NCBI GenBank assembly: GCA_027348355.1
Contig: DAIEPN010000156.1
Span: 1-5,111, forward strand
Reading direction: 5' to 3'
Origin: Chlamydiota bacterium
GTDB lineage: Bacteria > Chlamydiota > Chlamydiia > Chlamydiales > Rhabdochlamydiaceae
DNA length: 5,111 nt
The notes beneath the pieces were generated by a model. It was not told the DNA's origin. It saw only the letters and a list, made by a program, of their open reading frames with translations, and did not search any database. Made by a program: the position numbers and the translations under genes. Positions 1 to 5,111 of this stretch are shown in pieces (position 1 is the stretch's first letter; the number at the start of each line of letters is the position of its first letter).

Positions 1-1
1 A

Positions 2-712
2 AGTATTAATGCAGGAGCTGGAGGAACAGAAGCTTGTGATTGGGCATTGATGCTCTCTAGAATGTACCAAAGATGGGCTACAAAGAGAGGCTGGAAGGTA
101 GAAGTCATAGACACTGTTGAAGGGGAAGTGGTGGGGATTAAGAATATTACCTTTAAATTTTCGGGGCCTTTTGCTTATGGATACTCTAAAGCAGAAAAGG
201 GTGTTCATAGACTCGTGCGGATCTCTCCATTTGATAGCAATGCGAAAAGGCATACAAGTTTTGCATCTGTTGATGTAACTCCTGAAATTGATGATGATAT
301 TGCAATTGAAATTCGCCCCGATCAAATCCGCGTGGATACGTATAGAGCCTCTGGCGCTGGGGGACAGCATGTAAATAAAACTGACTCTGCTGTGAGAATT
401 ACTCATTTGTCTACTGGTATAGTCGTGTCATGTCAGAGCGAAAGAAGTCAGATCAGCAACCGAGAAACTTGTATGAAGCTTCTTCGTGCAAAACTATACG
501 AAAAAGAAATTATGGAAAGAGAGAGCAAACTGCAGGAGTTTGCTGGGGAGAAGAAGGAAATCGCTTGGGGTAGCCAGATTCGAAATTATGTCTTTCAACC
601 CTACACATTAGTGAAAGATACACGCACTAAGTACGAAAGTGGAAATATTCAGGCTGTTATGGACGGAGATTTAGATGATTTTATTAATGCTTACTTAAAG
701 GAATTCGGATAA
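2..712 (+). CDS. prfB: Peptide chain release factor 2 (RF2), 3' part; 5' end outside window
   Basis: RF2 recognises UAA and UGA stop codons in the ribosomal A site and triggers release of the finished peptide. The open frame runs from base 2 to the TAA at 710-712, giving 236 visible residues. About 130 N-terminal residues, as judged against E. coli RF2 (365 aa), lie upstream, so the TTG at 47 is not a start. The visible part opens with the conserved [10 protein letters not shown] segment. Two diagnostic motifs are intact: the RF2-specific stop-reading tripeptide SPF (bases 224-232), where RF1 would have PxT, and the catalytic GGQ loop (359-367) in the context SGAGGQHVN. The late [18 protein letters not shown] segment (WGSQIRNYV here) is also typical. 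The programmed frameshift site found in many prfB genes would lie upstream and cannot be judged. The TAA stop shares its last A with the next ATG (TAATG), suggesting translational coupling. Confidence 0.97.
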   Translation, partial: SINAGAGGTEACDWALMLSRMYQRWATKRGWKVEVIDTVEGEVVGIKNITFKFSGPFAYGYSKAEKGVHRLVRISPFDSNAKRHTSFASVDVTPEIDDDIAIEIRPDQIRVDTYRASGAGGQHVNKTDSAVRITHLSTGIVVSCQSERSQISNRETCMKLLRAKLYEKEIMERESKLQEFAGEKKEIAWGSQIRNYVFQPYTLVKDTRTKYESGNIQAVMDGDLDDFINAYLKEFG

Positions 713-1227
713 TGCTTACAGGCACCCCTTCCTATGATATCCGCTATACGACACCGTTGGATGCCCCTTCTCTTAAAAGTTGGCTAGAAAAACCAGGTAT
801 GCTCCATTTTTTTCCTATTTCAGAAAAAAATGAGATCGAAAATGCTGTCAATTCTTGGATTAGCTTTTATAAGTATAAAGCAAGTCTTACTGCTACGATT
901 GATGGTAAGCCTTGCGGGATCGCAACGTTATTTTTATCTCCTTATCGTAAAGTGGCCCACCACAGCTTTTTTAAGATCATTGTAGATCCACAGTATCAAA
1001 GACAGGGCGTAGGTGGGTCTCTTCTTAAAAATATTAAACACCTAGCAAAAACTTATTTCAGACTTGATATAATCCATATAGAAATCATCGAGGGAAATCC
1101 TATTACGCATCTGCTTGAAAAGCATCAGTTTGAACTCTTTATGAGACAAGAACGTTATTTTAAGGACGATGGTAAGTACTACGCACGTCTTCTTTATAAG
1201 TGTTATCTATCTAAGGAGTCTGCATGA
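712..1227 (+). CDS. GNAT-family N-acetyltransferase, paralog 1 (divergent active site)
   Basis: This 171-residue protein has the length and layout of a GNAT acyltransferase, which moves an acyl group from acyl-CoA to an amine. Its substrate cannot be told from sequence. The acyl-CoA pyrophosphate-binding loop (motif A) is visible as QRQGVG at residues 96-101, after the strand KIIVDP. Where its neighbour has the usual LYERMGF (motif B), this protein has LLEKHQF at 134-140. The tyrosine that often serves as general acid and the following glycine are therefore both replaced (Leu135, Gln139). It may be a slow enzyme, use another acid, or act as a non-catalytic partner. It is about 38 percent identical to the next gene by my hand alignment over some 113 residues, so the pair arose by tandem duplication. 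A ribosome binding site AAAGGA (697-702) lies nine bases before the ATG, inside prfB. The TGA stop overlaps the next ATG. Confidence 0.9.
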   Translation: MLTGTPSYDIRYTTPLDAPSLKSWLEKPGMLHFFPISEKNEIENAVNSWISFYKYKASLTATIDGKPCGIATLFLSPYRKVAHHSFFKIIVDPQYQRQGVGGSLLKNIKHLAKTYFRLDIIHIEIIEGNPITHLLEKHQFELFMRQERYFKDDGKYYARLLYKCYLSKESA

Positions 1228-1715
1228 AATCAGAGATTTCTGTGCGTTTTACAGAACTTGAAGATGCTCTTTATTTGAAAGAGTCTCTTATGGAGCCTGA
1301 AGTCCTACAATGGTTTCCAATGGCAGATGAGAGAGAGGTTGACTACGCCGTACGTATATGGATAGGGTATTCAAAATGGAAAGCAGGACTTACGGCCCTT
1401 TGGAATGGTGAACCTTGCGGTTTTTCGGTTCTCTATTTGCATCCCTATAAAAAAATTGCCCATCAGTGCCTCTTTGGGGTAGTTGTGCGTAGTGGTTATC
1501 AGGGCAAAGGTGTCGGTACTCGTATTATAGAGGAAACGATAAAGCTGGCCAAAGAGAGCTTTAAAATCGAAGTGCTGCATTTAGAGGTCTATCAAAAGAA
1601 CCCAGCTAAGCGTCTTTATGAACGCATGGGATTTTCAGAGTATGGCTTTGACAAAGATTTTATTAAAATAGATGGGCAGTATGTTGGTAAAACCTGTATG
1701 CAGAAGATGATATGA
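1224..1715 (+). CDS. GNAT-family N-acetyltransferase, paralog 2 (canonical motifs)
   Basis: This 163-residue GNAT acyltransferase has a complete core. The acyl-CoA binding loop QGKGVG is at residues 93-98, following the beta strand FGVVV. The C-terminal motif LYERMGF at 131-137 has the tyrosine (Tyr132) commonly used as general acid. The strand LHLEVYQKNP (118-127), where the N-P pair positions the alpha helix, is also typical. The N-terminal part shares W-F-P, W-I, K-A-x-L-T-A and PCG signatures with the preceding paralog, so substrate-side features are conserved between the two. A strong ribosome binding site AAGGAG (1213-1218) sits five bases before the ATG, which overlaps the previous stop as ATGA. 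A single acetyltransferase gene lies between prfB and yebC in C. trachomatis (CT458, from memory). This copy may be its counterpart, but I cannot decide which of the two is orthologous. The substrate is unknown; modification of a translation component is only a guess from context. Confidence 0.93.
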   Translation: MKSEISVRFTELEDALYLKESLMEPEVLQWFPMADEREVDYAVRIWIGYSKWKAGLTALWNGEPCGFSVLYLHPYKKIAHQCLFGVVVRSGYQGKGVGTRIIEETIKLAKESFKIEVLHLEVYQKNPAKRLYERMGFSEYGFDKDFIKIDGQYVGKTCMQKMI

Positions 1716-2176
1716 TCGTAGTTGAGTTTTTTGAGAAAATGTTCCAAAGAAGGCCTGTGCCGTCAAAAATAGAGTACATGCAGGAAGAGACATTTGTAGA
1801 AAGTCACTTTAAAATAAAACGGATGTATGACGAACTCAACGTAGAGTATTTTCAAAATAAGGTGAATGCGTCCATTGTCTGGTTCGGAGACAAACATAAA
1901 AAATCTACTCGTAAAAAAATTCTTGGGTCCTACGATATTTCTCAAAATAAAATTAAAATTAATAGGATACTAGATCATTCGGACGTGCCTTATTTTTTTG
2001 TTTCCTTTATCATTTTTCATGAAATGCTCCATTCTGTCTATCCGCCAAAAAGAGGGAAAAGAGGAAGGTGGCAAATTCACCATAGAGAATTTAAACAAAA
2101 TGAAAGGAACTTTTCCGAATATGAACGCGCTAAAGCGTGGGAAAAGGCGAATAAACATAGATTTTTAGTTATCTAG
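1712..2176 (+). CDS. SprT-like zinc metalloprotein (putative metallopeptidase)
   Basis: This 154-residue protein carries the SprT-like signature. An N-terminal helix contains MYDELNVEYF (38-47), followed by a beta segment (ILGSYDI, 70-76, and KIKIN, 80-84). The zinc-binding helix HEMLH is at 103-107 with Glu104 as the presumed catalytic base, and IHHREF at 122-127 supplies a probable third zinc ligand, His123 or His124. E. coli SprT is of similar size, and the family includes the protease domain of eukaryotic Spartan/SPRTN, which digests DNA-protein crosslinks. Bacterial members are poorly characterised, so the substrate is unknown. No cysteine residues are present, so the C-terminal zinc ribbon seen in some relatives is absent. 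No signal peptide or membrane segment is visible, suggesting a cytoplasmic protein. The ATG overlaps the GNAT stop as ATGA, with AGAAG at 1702-1706 as a modest ribosome binding site. Met10 and Met23 are less favoured alternative starts. Confidence 0.88.
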   Translation: MIVVEFFEKMFQRRPVPSKIEYMQEETFVESHFKIKRMYDELNVEYFQNKVNASIVWFGDKHKKSTRKKILGSYDISQNKIKINRILDHSDVPYFFVSFIIFHEMLHSVYPPKRGKRGRWQIHHREFKQNERNFSEYERAKAWEKANKHRFLVI

Positions 2177-2180
2177 AGGA
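2175..2180 (+). promoter_or_regulatory. Ribosome binding site of yebC, fused to the upstream stop codon
   Basis: AGAGGA lies eight bases before the yebC ATG at 2189. Its first two bases are the last two of the SprT-like gene's TAG stop, so ribosomes terminating there sit on the next start region. The same TAGAGGA arrangement recurs at 4984-4990. Confidence 0.7.
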
Positions 2181-2188
2181 TTTGGATT

Positions 2189-2905
2189 ATGGCTGGACAT
2201 AGTAAATGGGCAAATATAAAGCATCGTAAAAACAAGGCAGATGCTGCTAAAGGGAAAATCTTTTCCAGATTGACTAAAGAGATTATTAGTGCTGTTAAAC
2301 AAGGTGGTAGCGACCCAAAAAGCAACTCTAAATTAAAGATCGTACTCCAAAAAGCGAGAGAGGCCAACCTTCCCGCTGATAATATAGAGAGAAATATTAA
2401 GAAAGCTTCCAGCGCCGATCAAGCGGACTATACAGAAATGACCTATGAGCTCTATGGTCATGGCGGTGTGGGCATTATCGCTGATGTCATGACTGACAAT
2501 AAAAACCGAGTCTCCTCAGATATGCGTATTGCAACTAATAAAAGAGGTGGCGTGGTCGCAAACCCTGGGGCTGTAGCTTTTAATTTTGATCGCAAAGGGG
2601 TAATCCAAGTTGTTCGCAAAAATGCAGTGGAAGACGATCTGTTCTTAACTGTTTCGGAAGCAGGTGCGGACGATTTTGAAGTGACAGAGGATATGTATAT
2701 TATCATGACCCCTCCTGAACTTCTCTACCAAGTCAAAGATGTGATCACTCAAATGGGAGTGGCTGTCGAGGGTGCTGAGCTAGAAATGATCCCCAAGAAC
2801 TATGTGGAATGCGATAGCGAGGCTGCAACTGCAAACTTAAGCTTGATTGAATGGTTAGAAGCCCTTGATGATGTAGATGCTGTCTATCATAACATGAAAG
2901 AATAA
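2189..2905 (+). CDS. yebC: YebC/TACO1/PmpR family protein
   Basis: A full-length (238 aa) member of the YebC/TACO1 family. The start is unambiguous: MAGHSKWANIKHRKNK is the near-invariant N-terminus and a ribosome binding site precedes it. Other family landmarks are the NLPADNIERNIKKA helix (60-73), the segment YELYGHGGVGII (86-97) and MTDNKNRV (101-108). The usual proline of YGPGG is histidine here (His91). Family knowledge: some bacterial members were described as DNA-binding transcription regulators (PmpR in Pseudomonas). Mitochondrial TACO1 and several bacterial YebC proteins are reported to act on translation, including relief of ribosome stalls at proline-rich stretches. Placement in one apparent operon with RF2 favours the translational role, but that is inference. 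The gene should be cytosolic. The TAA stop is at 2903-2905, and 31 bases separate it from the next gene. Confidence 0.97.
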   Translation: MAGHSKWANIKHRKNKADAAKGKIFSRLTKEIISAVKQGGSDPKSNSKLKIVLQKAREANLPADNIERNIKKASSADQADYTEMTYELYGHGGVGIIADVMTDNKNRVSSDMRIATNKRGGVVANPGAVAFNFDRKGVIQVVRKNAVEDDLFLTVSEAGADDFEVTEDMYIIMTPPELLYQVKDVITQMGVAVEGAELEMIPKNYVECDSEAATANLSLIEWLEALDDVDAVYHNMKE

Positions 2906-2910
2906 CCGCT

Positions 2911-2916
2911 TATAAT
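2911..2916 (+). promoter_or_regulatory. Possible -10 box upstream of the 288-residue ORF
   Basis: TATAAT is an exact match to the sigma70-type -10 consensus and lies in the 31-base gap after yebC. No good -35 element stands 16-18 bases upstream (the matching positions read roughly CATAAC), and the resulting leader would be only about 15 bases. It could be a weak promoter or chance in AT-rich DNA. Confidence 0.3.
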
Positions 2917-2936
2917 CAATATACGAAAAGGTTCAT

Positions 2937-3803
2937 ATGATAGCTGCTTCCAAAGCAACTTTAAGAGGGGCTTCATGGTTTTTAGATACTTCAGTAAAAT
3001 ACGTAACTACAACGAAAGGTTTTAAAACTACAGTTACTAAAGCTCCGGGGAATTTGGCGTATCTGAAAAATGCATTTTATACAGATGAAGAAATGATCCC
3101 GAGTGAAAGGAAGTTTATTAAAATATTAAAGTTCACAAAATATCTGATTGGCCTTTCTGAATTATTACAAAACACACACAATCTGAAAGAGCGCTCTAGG
3201 TCATTATACAAGCTATATCCAGGAAGACAAATTTTTCAAGTTACAGTGAATACGTTTAGAAATCGTTTGAGCGATAACACTGTGAGTCATTGGAAAAAGG
3301 CTTTAGATATAGGTTATGACCTCACACATTTGTTTATTCAGTTTCCTGATGAATCTAGAAATGCTTTTTGGGAAACTACTGTAGATGCCGGCTTCGGGGT
3401 AGTAGATCTTATTAACCCATTCAAAGATACTACAGACCTTTGTAGAAAGCTCCGTTTGAGTTCCCTTACAAAAAAAGATGCACTTTATAAAAATATTGTG
3501 GACTTAGGAAGCCTAGCATTCATGATTGGGCATGGACGCAAAACTGTAAAAAACGTCATTCAAGCTTTTTTAAGCTATAAACAATGTAAGTATGCTGCAT
3601 GCATCAGCAAATGCATCTCTTCTAGTAAAAATAGTGCTTATGTTGGTCTTGGATTGATATTGATTCTTGAAAGTCGTTTTGGAGCGTCTCTTCCAAAAGA
3701 TTATGAGCACAAGATCAAGTCTGTACTCGCCGCTACTACAACATTCGGCTCAATTATAGGTTACTATCATTCTACTTACTTTGGACTAAAAAGTAAGCGC
3801 TGA
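2937..3803 (+). CDS. Unrecognised 288-residue protein
   Basis: I do not recognise this protein or any family motif. It is basic and mostly helical in appearance. Residues 1-47 are rich in Thr, Lys and small residues. A central region (roughly 120-198) contains three spaced segments with a hydrophobic-Asp-x-Gly core at 124-126, 150-152 and 189-191. Four cysteines cluster or scatter at 169, 217, 222 and 226. Short hydrophobic stretches appear at 234-244 (YVGLGLILIL) and 263-284, each marginal for a membrane helix. No cleavable signal peptide is evident. The start is supported by AAAAGG (2926-2931) five bases upstream and an in-frame stop at 2913-2915. The low GC content and ordinary codon use resemble those of the neighbours, so it looks like a real gene. 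In C. trachomatis, as I recall, the effector gene tarP lies beside yebC; this protein shows no resemblance to it. Function unknown. Confidence 0.8.
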   Translation: MIAASKATLRGASWFLDTSVKYVTTTKGFKTTVTKAPGNLAYLKNAFYTDEEMIPSERKFIKILKFTKYLIGLSELLQNTHNLKERSRSLYKLYPGRQIFQVTVNTFRNRLSDNTVSHWKKALDIGYDLTHLFIQFPDESRNAFWETTVDAGFGVVDLINPFKDTTDLCRKLRLSSLTKKDALYKNIVDLGSLAFMIGHGRKTVKNVIQAFLSYKQCKYAACISKCISSSKNSAYVGLGLILILESRFGASLPKDYEHKIKSVLAATTTFGSIIGYYHSTYFGLKSKR

Positions 3804-3887
3804 GAATATTCTTTCCCTTTGCTATACGTTCTAATTTCTTTCTATGATGTAATTTTTTTCTAACGAAAAACAATAATCTTGCTGTAA

Positions 3888-3923
3888 TTGCTAAATTTTA
3901 ATATTAGTGTATTTAATTATAAT
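3888..3923 (+). promoter_or_regulatory. Candidate promoter region for the DUF2156 gene
   Basis: The 154-base gap at 3804-3957 holds no gene and is very AT-rich (7 G/C in 60 bases at 3891-3950). Candidate elements are TTGCTA (3888-3893) and TTTAAT (3912-3917) with an 18-base spacer, and an overlapping perfect TATAAT at 3918-3923 that lacks a good -35. Which is used cannot be told by eye. A new transcription start is plausible here because this is by far the largest intergenic gap in the window. No operator or riboswitch-like structure is visible. Confidence 0.4.
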
Positions 3924-3957
3924 TATTTGTTTTTTGCATTTTATTTAAAGTGGGCTG

Positions 3958-4986
3958 ATGGGAATAACAGCAGAATCAGTTGTTTTACAAAATGACCCTT
4001 CACAGATTGAAAAAAATGAGAGGTCTCGTATTGTAGAACTGGTACGGCGCTTTGGAGGATGTACGACGGATGCCGTTTTAGATCCTTCCATGCAATTTTT
4101 TGAGCTTCAAGGTACGAGCGGCTTTATCAGTTATCGCTTGAAAGCAGGGTGTGTTGTTATCTTTGGAGATCCTGTATGTAGCGAAAAAGATAAAGTTGCA
4201 CTTGCAACTGCATTTCATAACTTTGCAAAAGAGAAGAATAAAAGAGTGGTCTATATTGCAGCTTCCGAGCCCTATACCAAGTGGGCAATAGAACATGTTT
4301 GTAAGGTTGCAGTTCAATTCGGAGAAGAATTCATTTTAGATCCCTTATGCGATCCTAGGAAAAATACAGGAACTCATGGAAGTTTAGTACGTAGGAAGGT
4401 CAAAAGCGCTCTTAGAGAGGGCGTAACCATTCATGAATACGTCACAAAAGATAGAGAAGTAGAAAAGGCTATCGAAGAAGTAGGGGAGCAGTGGCTAAAA
4501 TCGCGTCGTGGCCCTCAGGTCCATATATCCAATGTCTATCTATTTGAAGATCGTATTGGCAAAAGGTGGCTCTATGCAAAAAAAGACGATAAAATTATTG
4601 GGATCATTTGTCTGAATCAACTAGAAGCTTATCAAGGATGGCTTCTCAATCACCTAATGAATGTACCAGGAGTTCCTAGTGGAACTTCTGAATTACTTGT
4701 TGTATCAGCACTGGAAACTTTAGCAAAAGAAGGATGCCGCTTTGCAACGGTTGGAATTGTGGCAGGCAGTGAACTCGAAAATATCATGGGATTAAGTAAG
4801 CCCTTAACATGGCTTCCATGTGGGGCGTTTAAACTAGTTACGAAGGCCATAGGCATCGACGGTCTCAACACATTCTGGGGTAAGTTCCATCCCCGTAACA
4901 AACCACTTTACCTTTTATTTAGCCATAATCATCTTGGTTTGCGTGAAGTTCTGGCACTTAAAAGCGCTTTAAATGGGAAATCTTAG
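3958..4986 (+). CDS. DUF2156 protein (MprF C-terminal / LPG-synthase-like aminoacyltransferase fold)
   Basis: This 342-residue protein resembles the C-terminal catalytic domain of MprF, the lysyl-phosphatidylglycerol synthase that moves an amino acid from aminoacyl-tRNA to a lipid through two fused GNAT-like folds. Landmarks in order are GFISYR (55-60), the VVIFGDPV motif (66-73), GEEFILD (122-128), a basic helix VRRKVKSALREGV (144-156), the conserved Trp179, the segment HLMNVPGVPSGTSELL (232-247) and the closing WGKFHPRNKPLYLL (307-320). The N-terminal multi-span flippase of full MprF is absent and no membrane segment is evident, so it should be soluble or peripheral. The substrate is unknown: an aminoacyl-tRNA donor is possible but unproven for stand-alone members. 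The start is fixed by an in-frame stop at 3946-3948, although the ribosome binding site is weak. The TAG stop overlaps the next gene's ribosome binding site, implying co-expression. Confidence 0.85.
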   Translation: MGITAESVVLQNDPSQIEKNERSRIVELVRRFGGCTTDAVLDPSMQFFELQGTSGFISYRLKAGCVVIFGDPVCSEKDKVALATAFHNFAKEKNKRVVYIAASEPYTKWAIEHVCKVAVQFGEEFILDPLCDPRKNTGTHGSLVRRKVKSALREGVTIHEYVTKDREVEKAIEEVGEQWLKSRRGPQVHISNVYLFEDRIGKRWLYAKKDDKIIGIICLNQLEAYQGWLLNHLMNVPGVPSGTSELLVVSALETLAKEGCRFATVGIVAGSELENIMGLSKPLTWLPCGAFKLVTKAIGIDGLNTFWGKFHPRNKPLYLLFSHNHLGLREVLALKSALNGKS

Positions 4987-4990
4987 AGGA
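4985..4990 (+). promoter_or_regulatory. Ribosome binding site of the 3'-terminal gene, fused to the upstream stop codon
   Basis: AGAGGA stands six bases before the ATG at 4997 and begins within the TAG stop (4984-4986) of the DUF2156 gene. It supports that ATG as a true start and suggests the two genes are co-translated. Confidence 0.7.
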
Positions 4991-4996
4991 AAAATT

Positions 4997-5111
4997 ATGG
5001 ATGCACTCACTACAAAATTCATCACATCGGCTCAAATCCCCTTGGTGATTGAACCCAAGGATAAGCAAATCCAGCTTCCCGAATTATTAAGCCTTCTCAG
5101 TACAGAAAATG
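4997..5111 (+). CDS. Start of a gene cut by the window end; possible TauD/SyrP-like dioxygenase
   Basis: An open frame begins at ATG 4997 with a good ribosome binding site and continues past the window end; 38 residues are visible. It opens MDALTTKFITSAQIPLVIEP and continues with a charged stretch (KDKQIQ) and LPELLSLLSTEN. The PLVIEP segment followed by a leucine-rich helix is reminiscent of the N-terminus of SyrP-like members of the TauD/TfdA family, which are Fe(II)/2-oxoglutarate-dependent dioxygenases. The HxD...H iron-binding residues would lie well downstream and cannot be checked, so the family call is tentative while the existence of the gene is fairly secure. It starts only ten bases after the DUF2156 stop, so the two are probably in one operon and may act on related substrates. 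Confidence 0.6.
   Translation, partial: MDALTTKFITSAQIPLVIEPKDKQIQLPELLSLLSTEN

Noticed and set aside
47..49. TTG at 47 as a start codon for a short RF2 protein
   Set aside because: The frame is open to the left edge and encodes conserved RF2 sequence before it, so the gene simply begins outside the window.
3600..3622. Cysteines 217, 222 and 226 of the 288-residue protein as a zinc or Fe-S site
   Set aside because: The spacing (C-x4-C-x3-C) is not a standard motif, and a fourth nearby ligand is not evident, so no metal site is claimed.
3855..3870. Hairpin TTTTTC / GAAAAA with loop TAAC as a terminator of the 288-residue gene
   Set aside because: The stem has a single G-C pair and no following T-run, so it is too weak; it looks like chance pairing of A and T runs.
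4650..4901. Minus-strand open frames of 60-83 codons (at 1371-1580, 1763-1945, 1970-2158, 2173-2367, 2458-2706, 4078-4317 and 4650-4901)
   Set aside because: All lie antisense to genes with recognisable families, have no convincing family features, and are expected by chance opposite AT-rich coding sequence.
4965..4976. Palindrome around AAAGCGCTTT near the end of the DUF2156 gene as an operator or terminator
   Set aside because: It lies inside the coding frame, encodes ordinary residues, has no T-run, and short palindromes of this kind occur by chance.

Overview
The window reads as a stretch of chromosome from a member of the Chlamydiota, more likely an environmental (amoeba- or arthropod-associated) lineage than Chlamydia itself. 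Three things point there. First, the gene order prfB, GNAT acetyltransferase, yebC matches what I recall of the Chlamydia trachomatis region CT459-CT458-CT457. Second, the coding sequence is AT-rich. Third, there are extra genes that I do not associate with that place in Chlamydia: a second GNAT, a SprT-like metalloprotein gene, an unrecognised 288-residue protein and a DUF2156 gene. The lineage call is inference from remembered synteny. All supported genes lie on the + strand.

Left block (1-2905): the 3' two thirds of prfB (release factor 2), two tandem paralogous GNAT acetyltransferases, a SprT-like zinc-metalloprotein and yebC. The junctions are very tight. prfB and GNAT 1 share one base, GNAT 1 and GNAT 2 overlap by four bases, GNAT 2 and the SprT-like gene overlap by four bases, and yebC starts 12 bases after the SprT-like stop. 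This looks like one co-transcribed, translationally coupled unit. It has a translation termination factor at one end and a YebC/TACO1-family factor at the other.

Middle (2906-3803): a 288-residue protein that I do not recognise follows yebC after 31 bases, with its own ribosome binding site and a possible -10 box. In C. trachomatis the type III effector gene tarP occupies the corresponding place beside yebC, so this may be a lineage-variable slot.

Right block (3804-5111): a 154-base, extremely AT-rich gap carries plausible promoter elements. It precedes a free-standing DUF2156 protein, related to the catalytic C-terminal domain of MprF lysyl-phosphatidylglycerol synthase but without the membrane domain. 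Ten bases later comes the start of another gene, cut off by the window end, whose first 38 residues resemble the N-terminus of TauD/SyrP-like Fe(II)/2-oxoglutarate dioxygenases. These two probably form a second operon.

No RNA genes, insertion sequences, CRISPR arrays or convincing rho-independent terminators were seen. Most of the window is ordinary housekeeping sequence. The least explained parts are the 288-residue protein, the divergent first GNAT and the DUF2156/dioxygenase-like pair.
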